Shown one piece after another: positions 54,154 through 62,286 of a stretch of 64,000 nucleotides of DNA. Location: NCBI RefSeq assembly GCF_019492055.1, contig NZ_JAICBX010000003.1, positions 186,001-250,000 of the forward strand, in the 5' to 3' direction. Below the pieces are notes generated by a model. The model had not been told where the DNA came from. It did no database searches and saw only the letters and a list, made by a program, of their open reading frames with translations. The DNA comes from Flavimaribacter sediminis. Its GTDB lineage: Bacteria > Pseudomonadota > Alphaproteobacteria > Rhizobiales > Rhizobiaceae. How positions within the stretch are numbered: the first letter of the stretch is position 1; every line of letters begins with the position of its first letter. The translations under genes were made by a program, and so were the position numbers.

Positions 54154-55374
54154 TCAGACCATGCCCGTAAAACGCTCTGCAATCCACCATCCCGACACCA
54201 TCGCGATCATCGCGAGCACGGCGACCCTGATCGGCCGGACCGCGCGCACTGAAAGCTGCGACAGCATGGCCATACTTGTCAGCGCCACCGCGAGGATGGC
54301 CACCTGGCCGAGTTCTATACCGATGTTGAAGGCGATCAGAGACAGCATGAGGTGTGGAGACGACGGCCCGAGCATATCCGTCAGGACGAACGAGAACCCG
54401 AGACCGTGCAACAGGCCGATGAGGCCAAACACCCATGGTGATCCGGCTTTGCCCGCCAGCGCGGCAATGGCTGCGTAGAGAACGGAGACGGCTATCGCCG
54501 TTTCCACGGCGGGGACAAACCAGGGCCACTGCGGCGCGAGACCGAACAAGGATGCAATCAGCGTGATCGAGTGACCGACCGTAAAAGCGCTCACCATCCA
54601 GAAGAGATTCAAGGTCAGGCCAACCGCCAGGGCGATCGCCACGACCAGCAGAACATGGTCCGGGCCTTCCGCGATGTGCCGCACGCCCCGCCAGAGAAAG
54701 GTCCTGAAAGCGAAAAGCCTGCTGCCGTTGATCGCGGCGCCGCCCTCCAGTTGACCGGTCTCGACATAGGCCGCCGCGCAGGCGTGCCGCGCATCGATGA
54801 TGACGTTTTCTATTGTCATGCCGGAGTCCAGACGGATAGCCGGAAATCCGGACCGCACATTGATTGTACCGGACAACGGCTCTTCCGAAAGGACAATCCT
54901 CGCCTCGACGATAGCTTCGCCGAGAAGAGGATCGCCGTCCGCTCCGGAAAGGGCAAGTTGCGCTTCGGCGTCTGAAGCAACGGAAAAGTCGCGGTGCCGG
55001 GTCCGGTCCAGCAATCGCAAGGCCGTCACGCGCGGCGACAGGTCGCCTGCGGCGTGTCGCCATCTCAGGGAGCGCTCGACGCGACGGGCAAGTTCCCCCC
55101 GGCTGTCCGCCACGGCCGTGGACGACAGTCGGTAGTTTTGCGTTGCGCCCGTCTGCTCCAACACAAGAAGGGATGAAGTCAGTGGCTCTCCAGTTCTTTG
55201 CGACCTGACCACGAGATCGGCGAATACGAGCGGCGCAGGCATCTGCACATAGGCGACCGTCCTGTTGTCCTGGATGGCGACGAGAATCGTCCGGCTCCGC
55301 ACATCTTCCAAAAAATGCGCCTTTGCCGGAAGACAGAAGGCCAACACCGTGGCTATCGCGATGATGAGTTTCAT
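54154..55374 (-). CDS. HupE/UreJ family protein
   Basis: The 406-residue precursor has a signal peptide (about residues 1-20), a soluble, probably periplasmic region (about 21-210), and six or seven membrane spans at the C-terminus. AEGPDHVLLVVAIALAVGLT and MVSAFTVGHSITL hold the His and Asp residues of the HupE/UreJ metal-permease signature. HupE proteins import nickel for hydrogenase or urease, but neither enzyme is in the window, so the metal is uncertain. AAGGCGG before 55374 sets the start over an ATG at 55434. Confidence 0.84.
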   Translation of the reverse strand: MKLIIAIATVLAFCLPAKAHFLEDVRSRTILVAIQDNRTVAYVQMPAPLVFADLVVRSQRTGEPLTSSLLVLEQTGATQNYRLSSTAVADSRGELARRVERSLRWRHAAGDLSPRVTALRLLDRTRHRDFSVASDAEAQLALSGADGDPLLGEAIVEARIVLSEEPLSGTINVRSGFPAIRLDSGMTIENVIIDARHACAAAYVETGQLEGGAAINGSRLFAFRTFLWRGVRHIAEGPDHVLLVVAIALAVGLTLNLFWMVSAFTVGHSITLIASLFGLAPQWPWFVPAVETAIAVSVLYAAIAALAGKAGSPWVFGLIGLLHGLGFSFVLTDMLGPSSPHLMLSLIAFNIGIELGQVAILAVALTSMAMLSQLSVRAVRPIRVAVLAMIAMVSGWWIAERFTGMV

Positions 55375-55529
55375 GAACCCGCCTTGTGATGCGGAACTGT
55401 ACGCGCCATGGCGCTCACAGTGAAGCGGATCCATTCAAGTCGACCAGCAAATTGCGCGTTCACATTGCATTGGCGAGCCTGTAAACGGTAGAGCTGTCAA
55501 TATCTGTTGATCAAAGGGATACTTTAACA

Positions 55530-56009
55530 ATGCTCAGCATCCGGAATTTTCGTCGGATTTCCAGCAGCCAGTTTAACCACGGCGCAATGGCGCTGATTTC
55601 GGGCCTCGGCCTGTGTTTCCTTGTCGCCTCGCAGGCCGCGGCGCTGGAATACAAGCGCCTTGAACCCCTGCTGGAAACCGGTGAAACGATCATTGGCCAG
55701 ACTTTCGTCTACCCGCAGGGCAGCCCTGCCGAAGTGACCGCGGTGATCGTGACAATGCTGCCGGGCGAGGAAACGGGGTGGCACGTTCACGAAGTTCCGC
55801 TGTTCGGTTACATGCTCGAAGGCGAACTGACCGTCGATTACGGCGCCGAGGGCAAGAAAACCTACAAAGCGGGCGACACGCTTATGGAAGCGCTCGATCA
55901 CCCGCATAACGGCGTCAATACCGGCACGGGCGTCATGAGAATTCTCGCGGTCTTCATGTCGAGCGAGAACGGCGTCAAGACAAAACCGGTCGAGGCGCCA
56001 GCTGATTGA
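55530..56009 (+). CDS. Cupin domain-containing exported protein
   Basis: The 159-residue protein has a hydrophobic N-terminal signal (about residues 16-38, ALISGLGLCFLVASQAAA) and one cupin fold. The first cupin motif is GWHVHEVPLFGYMLEGELTV with two His and a Glu as metal ligands; the second holds DHPHNGVNTG. It is probably a periplasmic metal-binding barrel of unknown substrate. It is divergent from the HupE-like gene, so a shared metal-related role is possible but unproven. Confidence 0.85.
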   Translation: MLSIRNFRRISSSQFNHGAMALISGLGLCFLVASQAAALEYKRLEPLLETGETIIGQTFVYPQGSPAEVTAVIVTMLPGEETGWHVHEVPLFGYMLEGELTVDYGAEGKKTYKAGDTLMEALDHPHNGVNTGTGVMRILAVFMSSENGVKTKPVEAPAD

Positions 56010-56302
56010 GCGCGAGCGCTGGACAAATATATTGCGCGGCAAAATGAAAACGTTCAGAATTGGATGGGGTTTAACAGGTACTGGATTCGTTTCTGCGCCT
56101 GTTGTCATCCGCGACAACGAATTCATTGTGGCGAGATGCGCGAATCGCCGTCAGGCGCCAACGGGTCCGTAGGAGAGGGTTATTTGATTTACCGGCTTCG
56201 CATAGGTGGGCTTGCAGGGCGCATGCCCAATCGCATGCGTGGGCAAACGCACAGTCGACTCACCCCCTGTGCTGCTACACATCTGACGAACCGGATAATG
56301 TG
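56010..56302. other. Intergenic region of 293 bases with an inverted repeat
   Basis: No gene is supported between the cupin and the ABC-like gene. The frame of the latter is open from 56102, but that upstream stretch codes a basic, Arg/His/Cys-rich sequence unlike a protein start. TGCCCA (56224-56229) and TGGGCA (56240-56245) flank CGCATGCG and could be an operator or hairpin ahead of the ABC-like gene. Confidence 0.4.
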
Positions 56303-59083
56303 ATGAACGCCCACAGCCGCGATCATAACACGCACCCGAGGCCGTCGACCGAGCTTGAGCCCAGCCTGCTCAAGTATATCTGGAAGAATTCCAGGAACGA
56401 CCAGGTATGGATGCTGGTCGTCATTCTCGTCTCGATGATCCCTTACTACATGACGCTCGATCTGCCGAAATCGATCGTCAACGGACCGATTCAGGGCAAC
56501 GGATTTGAAAACCCTGGCGCGACCTCCAAGTTCCTGGAATTCTACCTGCCCTATGGCGACGCCATCTTTGGTCAGCCGGTTCTCCTGTTCGGCGGATTTG
56601 AACTCGACAGGATCGGCCTGCTCTTCGCGCTGTCCTTCATGTTCATTTTTCTGGTCGCCGTGAATGGCCAGTTCAAGCGGTATATCAACACCTTCAAGGG
56701 CCGAATGGGCGAGCGCATGCTGCGCCGGATGCGGTACGAACTCTTCGACCGGGTTCTCCGCTATCCGCTAAGACATTTCCGCCAGGTCAAATCGTCGGAA
56801 GTCTCCTCGATGATCGTCAACGAGGTCGAACCGATGGGAGAATTCATCGGCGACGCCTATACGCAACCCTTGTTGATGGGCGGACAGGCGATTACCGGCT
56901 TCGGGTTTATCGCCGTCCAGAACATCTATCTCGGAATTCTGACGCTCGTCGTGATCGGTTTTCAGGCGGTCATCATTCCAAGAATGCGCCGCAGGCTGAT
57001 CGCTCTTGGCCGCGAACGCCAGATCAAGTCGCGCGAACTGGCCGGACGCCTCGGTGAAATCGTCGACGGTATTCAGGATGTCCATACCAACGACACGACG
57101 AATTTCGAGCGCGCCACGATTTCGAGCCGCCTCAGCAACCTGTTTTTCATCCGCTTCGAAATCTATCAGCGCAAATTCTCCATCAAGTTTTTCAGCAACA
57201 TGCTGATCCAGTTCCTGGCCTTCCTGTTTTATGCAGTGGGCGGCTACATGGCGATCCGCGGATCGCTCGATATCGGTCAGCTCGTCGCCGTTATCGCGGC
57301 TTACAAGGATCTGCCCGGACCGATCCGCGGCCTTCTCGACTACGACCAGCGGCGTTTGACGGCCGAAGCTCGTTACAATCAGGTGGTCGAGCAGTTCAGC
57401 GTGCCCAATCTGCAGGATCCGGACATGCAATCGCTTCCGGAAGGCGAGGTCCCTCATTTCTCGTCCGGCTACACCCTTTCCAACGTGCAGGTGATGGACG
57501 ATTCCGGAAACAGGCTGCTCGACGGCGTAACGACGAAAATCGATATCGGAGAGCGCGTCGTCCTCCTGAGCAACAGCAGCGAACCGCTCAGCGTCTTTGC
57601 AAAAACGCTCGCCAGAGTCACCGATATCAGTTCCGGAAAACTGACGATCGACGGCAAGGAAGTGGACGCCTTGCCGGAATACTTGGCCGGACGACGGATC
57701 TCCTATGTCGACAGCAGCACGTTCTTTCCGCAAGGGACAATCTACGAAACGCTGACCTACGTTCTCAAGAACCATCCTCCTGAGCTTTCCGAGGAGGAAG
57801 CCAAGAACTATGAGATGACCAAACTCGAGATCACCGAGGCCAAGCGGACGGCGAACAGCCTGCTTAATGCGGAGGTCGACTGGATCGACTATGGCAAAGC
57901 CGGCGTCTCCAACCAGATTGAACTCGATGCGGAAATCTACCGCATTCTTAGCGATCTCGCGATGCAGAAGGACATCGTCGCCTTCGGCCTGCGCGCAACC
58001 GTGAACGCCGAGGAGAACGAGGAATTCTGCAAAGGCATCCTGGAAGCGCGAAACGAATTCCGCTCCAGTTACACGGAACTCGGCCTCGAAAACTCCGTCG
58101 AAACCTTCGAATATGACAGCTACAACAATTTCGCCAATATCGGAGAGAACCTGCTTTTCGGAACGTCGTCGGATCCCGACTACGAGCCGGAGAACCTGCC
58201 ATCGAACAAGATGATCCGGAAATTGTTGGCTTCCGAAGGCCTGGAAGAGCCATTGTTTTCCATGGGCAAGGAAGTGGCCGAAACGACCGTCGAACTCTTC
58301 AGTGGCCTGTCGGAAGAAAATCCGTTCTTCGATCAGCTGGAATATCTCAAGCCGCAGGAACTTCCGGAATACAACGAGGCGATCAGTCGGGTGGCGTCTG
58401 CCAAGTACAAGGACATCAGCGAGAAGGACAAGAAACGTTTCCTCAGACTTGCCTTCACCTATACCGAATCGCGCCACCGCCTCGGACTTCTCGATGACGA
58501 ACTGATGGACAAGATCGTGGCCGCGCGGAAGGCTCTTCGCCAGGAGCTGGAGGAACTGCCGGAAAATCCGGTCAATTTCTATGATCCGGGCGCCTATATG
58601 TCGTCAGCCAGCGTTTTGGACAACGTCCTTCTTGGCCGTATTTCTTCCACCATGGCCGGCGCGGAAGACGCCGTAACAGAAGCCATATTGCGTATTCTCG
58701 ATGAACTGGAGCTGCAGGGCAGCGTGTTCCGGATCGGCCTCAACTTCAATATCGGGTCGGGCGGCAAGCGGATGTCGGAAACACAACGCCAGAAAATGCA
58801 TGTGGCGCGCGCTATCCTGAAGAACCCGGATGTTCTGATCGCCAATCAGCCCCTTTCAGGCGTCGACCCGCAATCGCAGAGGCGAATTCTGGAGTCTATT
58901 CTGGAGCGGGCGAAGAAATCGGAGAACGGAGGTCCGGCGATAATCTGGGCGCCGACCGACCAGAGCGTCGCGACATTGTTCGATCGTGGGCTCATGTTTG
59001 AAGGCAACAAGATTGCAGGTGATGACAAACCCGGCAAATTGCTGGATGATTCCAAAAACGAAAGCGAACTGGCCGGAGCTTGA
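56303..59083 (+). CDS. ABC-transporter-like protein with degenerate ATPase and large insertion
   Basis: This 926-residue protein begins with an ABC exporter-type membrane domain (about residues 25-310; spans near 33-51, 108-126, 195-230 and 290-320). The nucleotide-binding domain that follows is badly eroded. Where Walker A should be it reads LLSNSSEPLSVFAKTLA, with no GxxGxGKS. The Walker B position reads VLIANQPLSGVD, with Asn and Gln replacing the Asp and catalytic Glu. The signature reads GSGGKRMSETQRQ. About 270 extra residues (roughly 490-760), acidic and helical, separate the Q-loop-like FFPQGTIYETLTYVL from the signature. ATP hydrolysis is unlikely. The ATG at 56303 was chosen because the earlier frame lacks a sensible N-terminus. 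A cNMP-binding gene follows 62 bases later. Confidence 0.82.
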   Translation: MNAHSRDHNTHPRPSTELEPSLLKYIWKNSRNDQVWMLVVILVSMIPYYMTLDLPKSIVNGPIQGNGFENPGATSKFLEFYLPYGDAIFGQPVLLFGGFELDRIGLLFALSFMFIFLVAVNGQFKRYINTFKGRMGERMLRRMRYELFDRVLRYPLRHFRQVKSSEVSSMIVNEVEPMGEFIGDAYTQPLLMGGQAITGFGFIAVQNIYLGILTLVVIGFQAVIIPRMRRRLIALGRERQIKSRELAGRLGEIVDGIQDVHTNDTTNFERATISSRLSNLFFIRFEIYQRKFSIKFFSNMLIQFLAFLFYAVGGYMAIRGSLDIGQLVAVIAAYKDLPGPIRGLLDYDQRRLTAEARYNQVVEQFSVPNLQDPDMQSLPEGEVPHFSSGYTLSNVQVMDDSGNRLLDGVTTKIDIGERVVLLSNSSEPLSVFAKTLARVTDISSGKLTIDGKEVDALPEYLAGRRISYVDSSTFFPQGTIYETLTYVLKNHPPELSEEEAKNYEMTKLEITEAKRTANSLLNAEVDWIDYGKAGVSNQIELDAEIYRILSDLAMQKDIVAFGLRATVNAEENEEFCKGILEARNEFRSSYTELGLENSVETFEYDSYNNFANIGENLLFGTSSDPDYEPENLPSNKMIRKLLASEGLEEPLFSMGKEVAETTVELFSGLSEENPFFDQLEYLKPQELPEYNEAISRVASAKYKDISEKDKKRFLRLAFTYTESRHRLGLLDDELMDKIVAARKALRQELEELPENPVNFYDPGAYMSSASVLDNVLLGRISSTMAGAEDAVTEAILRILDELELQGSVFRIGLNFNIGSGGKRMSETQRQKMHVARAILKNPDVLIANQPLSGVDPQSQRRILESILERAKKSENGGPAIIWAPTDQSVATLFDRGLMFEGNKIAGDDKPGKLLDDSKNESELAGA

Positions 59084-59145
59084 ACATTGGTGATATATAT
59101 TGATCCTCATTATTTCCTGAATGTCAGCAGTTCGAGGCGAAGCTG

Positions 59146-59625
59146 ATGAAAAGCACCCTCAACAGCGAAGTTGAAATGCTTCGCACCATTCCGCTGTTTG
59201 CCGGGGTTGATCCGGCCAAACTGAAGCTTCTCGCTTTTTCGTCCGAACGCGTGACTTTCAGCGACGGACAGATCATTTTCAAACAAGGCAAGGAAGGCGA
59301 CAACGCATACGTGGTCCTCGACGGAAACGCCGATGTTATTTTTGAAAAGGACGGAGAGGAAATCCCGGTCGCCAAGGTGGGCAAGAACGCACTGATCGGC
59401 GAATTGGCCATCCTGTGCAACGCGCCCCGCTCGGCGACCGTCAGGGCAAGGGGAAGGCTGGAGGCGCTCAATATCAAGAAAGAGTACTTCCTCGGCCTGA
59501 TCACGGAATTTCCGAATATCGGCATCCATGTCATGCAACTGCTCGCCAAGGACATCACCAACGCTACGCGCGAATTGGCGAACGCCCGCATGGAACTTGC
59601 AAAACATACGTCAGAGCAGCACTGA
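59146..59625 (+). CDS. Stand-alone cyclic-nucleotide-binding domain protein
   Basis: The 159-residue protein is almost entirely one cNMP-binding domain. The phosphate-binding cassette IGELAILCNAPRSATVRA has the Glu and Arg that contact cyclic nucleotide phosphate, so it is probably binding-competent. Unlike Crp there is no helix-turn-helix; the tail is a charged helix (NATRELANARMELAKH). It lies between the degenerate ABC gene and the FecR gene and may regulate the transporter-like protein by binding cAMP or cGMP. The start at 59146 follows no strong ribosome binding site; alternatives are few. Confidence 0.87.
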   Translation: MKSTLNSEVEMLRTIPLFAGVDPAKLKLLAFSSERVTFSDGQIIFKQGKEGDNAYVVLDGNADVIFEKDGEEIPVAKVGKNALIGELAILCNAPRSATVRARGRLEALNIKKEYFLGLITEFPNIGIHVMQLLAKDITNATRELANARMELAKHTSEQH

Positions 59626-59859
59626 CGAGGCCGGATCTGGCCGACAACGCCTGACGCCAAGCCGTAACAGACTTTATCGACGCAGAGAACGTGTTTGCGT
59701 CTTGCGAATTCCGTAAGTCCAACGAAATACTGACCTCCTCGTCGTCTATCTGGTGATAACTTTATTGTTACCGGACGCCTAAACAGCAAATAAAGCCAAT
59801 TGCATAACATTTAGCGCCCAAGTTTACGGTTGTAATTACATATAGTTCATCTGTACTGT
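59626..59859. other. Intergenic region, 234 bases
   Basis: This A+T-richer gap separates the cNMP gene from the FecR gene. I see no supported gene and no clear terminator in it. It probably contains the promoter of the downstream pair, because no ribosome binding site other than weak purine runs precedes the ATG at 59860. Confidence 0.35.
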
Positions 59860-62286
59860 ATGGCAGGGCGCAGGAAATTGGGGATTTGGGACGCCTTGAA
59901 GCTTGAACGTCTGGCGCGATCGGCTGCTTTGGCATTGCTAACCACAATCGCCATCGTTCTTCCTGCTATTCAGCGGGACGAAACGGATGCGTTCGCCCAG
60001 ACCTCCGACGCGATGACCGGGGCGTTTGCTCTGGAAGATGAGTTCGTCACCATCGCGATGCTTCCCGGCACAAATCTTCGCGACATTGCGGCGGAATACC
60101 TCGACGATCCGGATTTGTGGCCCATTATTCTGAGCCTGAACGACATAAGCGACGTTACGGAGATCGCCGAAGGCCAGGAACTGCAACTCCCGACAAGCCA
60201 ATTGCAAACCGCAGTCAAGGCGCTCGCCGCGTCCCTTGAGAGCATTCAGCTTGCGAATGAGGCCGGGGCCCAGTTGTTTGCGCCCATACTGATCCGAAAC
60301 GCCATCACCTTGCGAGACAAGGCGATCCGGGAAAAGCAGAACGGCGTTTACAAGGAGAGCATTCTGCTGTCGTCCCGCTCGATCGATCGTGCGGAATCCG
60401 CTCGCAAGAAAAGTCAGGAAAATCGCGACGTTGAGGCCGAAGCGCGTCTGAGCGATCGGCAGGGTTGGGTCGAAGGCCAGAAAATACAGGAGAACAGCTG
60501 GACGCAACGCGAGCTCAACGCCGTGCTCAATGAACAGGAAAAACTGAGAACCCTGTCGAGTTCGACGGCGCAGGTCGTGTTCCGCGACGCCAGCCGGCTG
60601 CGTTTGAACGCCAATTCCCAGGCTGTCATCGAGCGCATGCGCGCAGACCCGCTGCAACGCCGCGAAGACGCCCAAATCAGTCTCGTCCAGGGCGATTTCT
60701 ATGCCCTTCTGGCGTCGGAGAACAACCGAAACCGGCTGGAGGTCAACCTGCCGAACGCTGACGCCACGATCGACTCGGGAAGTTTCTGGGTCAGCCAGGA
60801 CCAGTCCGGCGCCAAGTTCTCAAACTTCGACGTCAAACCGGTCTCGGTCACAGCCGCCGGAGAGACGACGGTGCTCGGCCGAAATGAGGGCGCGGTGATC
60901 CGCAACGGCAGAGCCCCGGAGGAAAAAGTCAATATCCAGGGCCGCGTCCATCTGGTTTCGCCCGATGAAGGCGCCGTCTTCTATGGCAACGATGCCGAGC
61001 TTGTGTGGGACCCGATCGGAGGTGGAGAACAATACTGGGTCGAAATCGCCTATGACCCGCGTTTCGACCGCATGGCCAAGAGCCTTTTTGGAATTGAAGG
61101 CGCGCAGGTCGGCAATCTCGAATTGGATCCCGGCGGCTACTTCTGGCGCGTTGCGGCGATCGACGCCTTTGGTCTGCCGGGGCAAATGAGCACTGTGCGC
61201 AAATTCGAGGTCCGGTTCGACGATACGCCGCCATTCCTTAAAATCCTCGTCCCCGGACCTGACGCAATTCTTCGCAGGGCGTCCATCACGCTGGAGGGCG
61301 AAACCGAACCGGAGGTGGAAATCGTCATCGAGGGCGACCGCCTCGAAGTCGGGCCCGATGGCCGTTTCGGGTATCAAATGGAGGCTGTTGAAGGCGAAAA
61401 CAGCGTCACGGTGACAGCCATCGACAGGGCCGGCAACGAAACCCAGCGTGTCGCGAAATTCACTTACCTCAGGGACGAGAACACGAACATCGCCTTTGAC
61501 GACGCTCTGATCCGCGACGAGCGCGGCCGCTTCCTGACGGCGGGCGATACCCTGACGCTGTCCGGCAAGGTGAATGCGGACGCAAAAATATCCGTCGTTG
61601 ACGCCGAAGAATCCATCCGCTCCGAAACCTATGCGGAGCCGGACGGCGCCTTCCTTGTCAATATTCCCATCGCCGGCGACGAGGAAAACCTCGCAATCCG
61701 GGTGACGAGCCCCTCGGGCTACGCCTTCGAAGAAACCCTTGAAGCCGTTATTCTCGACACTGCGCCCACGATACGATTTTCAAGCCCGCCGCCGCTCGTA
61801 ACGTCTGAATCCATGCTGCAGTTGGCGATCGAGACGGATCAACCGGCAAGCGTCATCGTGAATGGCCATGAGGCAAGAGCGGAGAATGGCGCCGCCCATG
61901 TCGAGATCGAATTGCAGCAAGGGCCAAACCTGATCGAAACCGTCGCGACGAATGCTGTCGGCCTGGTCGCGATCGACAAGCGCACGGTGATTTTCGATAC
62001 CGAAGCGCCCACCATCACGCTTCAGAATATCGAGGTCACGCCAAAGGGCGAGACAGCCCTTGTATCCTTGAATATCGGAGCATCCGATGCATCCGGACTG
62101 GCGAAGACGTCGCGTTTCAATATCCGATCGGGCGAGCAGCAACACAGCGGCGTATTGCGCTTCAACAAGATACGGAAGGCCTATCAGGGAAGCATGGAAA
62201 TTCCGTTCGGGGAGGATGAATTGATTTTCGAGATCGAAATCGCTGATGTCGCCGGCAACGTCAATAATCTGAGGCTTGTGCAGTAA
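59860..62286 (+). CDS. LysM/FecR and Ig-like domain envelope protein
   Basis: The 808-residue protein has an N-terminal membrane/signal segment (about residues 20-38, SAALALLTTIAIVLPAIQ). A LysM-like fold follows (about 63-110, FVTIAMLPGTNLRDIAAEYL...GQELQLP), then a long helical stretch (about 115-235), a FecR domain (about 235-345, LSSSTAQVVFRDASRLRLNA...) and several Ig-like or cadherin-like repeats to the end (HLVSPDEGAVFYGN, LKILVPGPDAILRR, and VNADAKISVVDAEE). LysM binds peptidoglycan; FecR domains sense or scaffold at the envelope. It should lie in the periplasm. Its TAA overlaps the next ATG. Confidence 0.83.
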   Translation: MAGRRKLGIWDALKLERLARSAALALLTTIAIVLPAIQRDETDAFAQTSDAMTGAFALEDEFVTIAMLPGTNLRDIAAEYLDDPDLWPIILSLNDISDVTEIAEGQELQLPTSQLQTAVKALAASLESIQLANEAGAQLFAPILIRNAITLRDKAIREKQNGVYKESILLSSRSIDRAESARKKSQENRDVEAEARLSDRQGWVEGQKIQENSWTQRELNAVLNEQEKLRTLSSSTAQVVFRDASRLRLNANSQAVIERMRADPLQRREDAQISLVQGDFYALLASENNRNRLEVNLPNADATIDSGSFWVSQDQSGAKFSNFDVKPVSVTAAGETTVLGRNEGAVIRNGRAPEEKVNIQGRVHLVSPDEGAVFYGNDAELVWDPIGGGEQYWVEIAYDPRFDRMAKSLFGIEGAQVGNLELDPGGYFWRVAAIDAFGLPGQMSTVRKFEVRFDDTPPFLKILVPGPDAILRRASITLEGETEPEVEIVIEGDRLEVGPDGRFGYQMEAVEGENSVTVTAIDRAGNETQRVAKFTYLRDENTNIAFDDALIRDERGRFLTAGDTLTLSGKVNADAKISVVDAEESIRSETYAEPDGAFLVNIPIAGDEENLAIRVTSPSGYAFEETLEAVILDTAPTIRFSSPPPLVTSESMLQLAIETDQPASVIVNGHEARAENGAAHVEIELQQGPNLIETVATNAVGLVAIDKRTVIFDTEAPTITLQNIEVTPKGETALVSLNIGASDASGLAKTSRFNIRSGEQQHSGVLRFNKIRKAYQGSMEIPFGEDELIFEIEIADVAGNVNNLRLVQ

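Noticed and set aside
56102-56302. 67-codon N-terminal extension of the ABC-like protein
   Set aside because: The stretch is Arg/His/Cys-rich, has no hydrophobic or family character and contains a nested palindrome; the ATG at 56303 gives a normal hydrophilic start.
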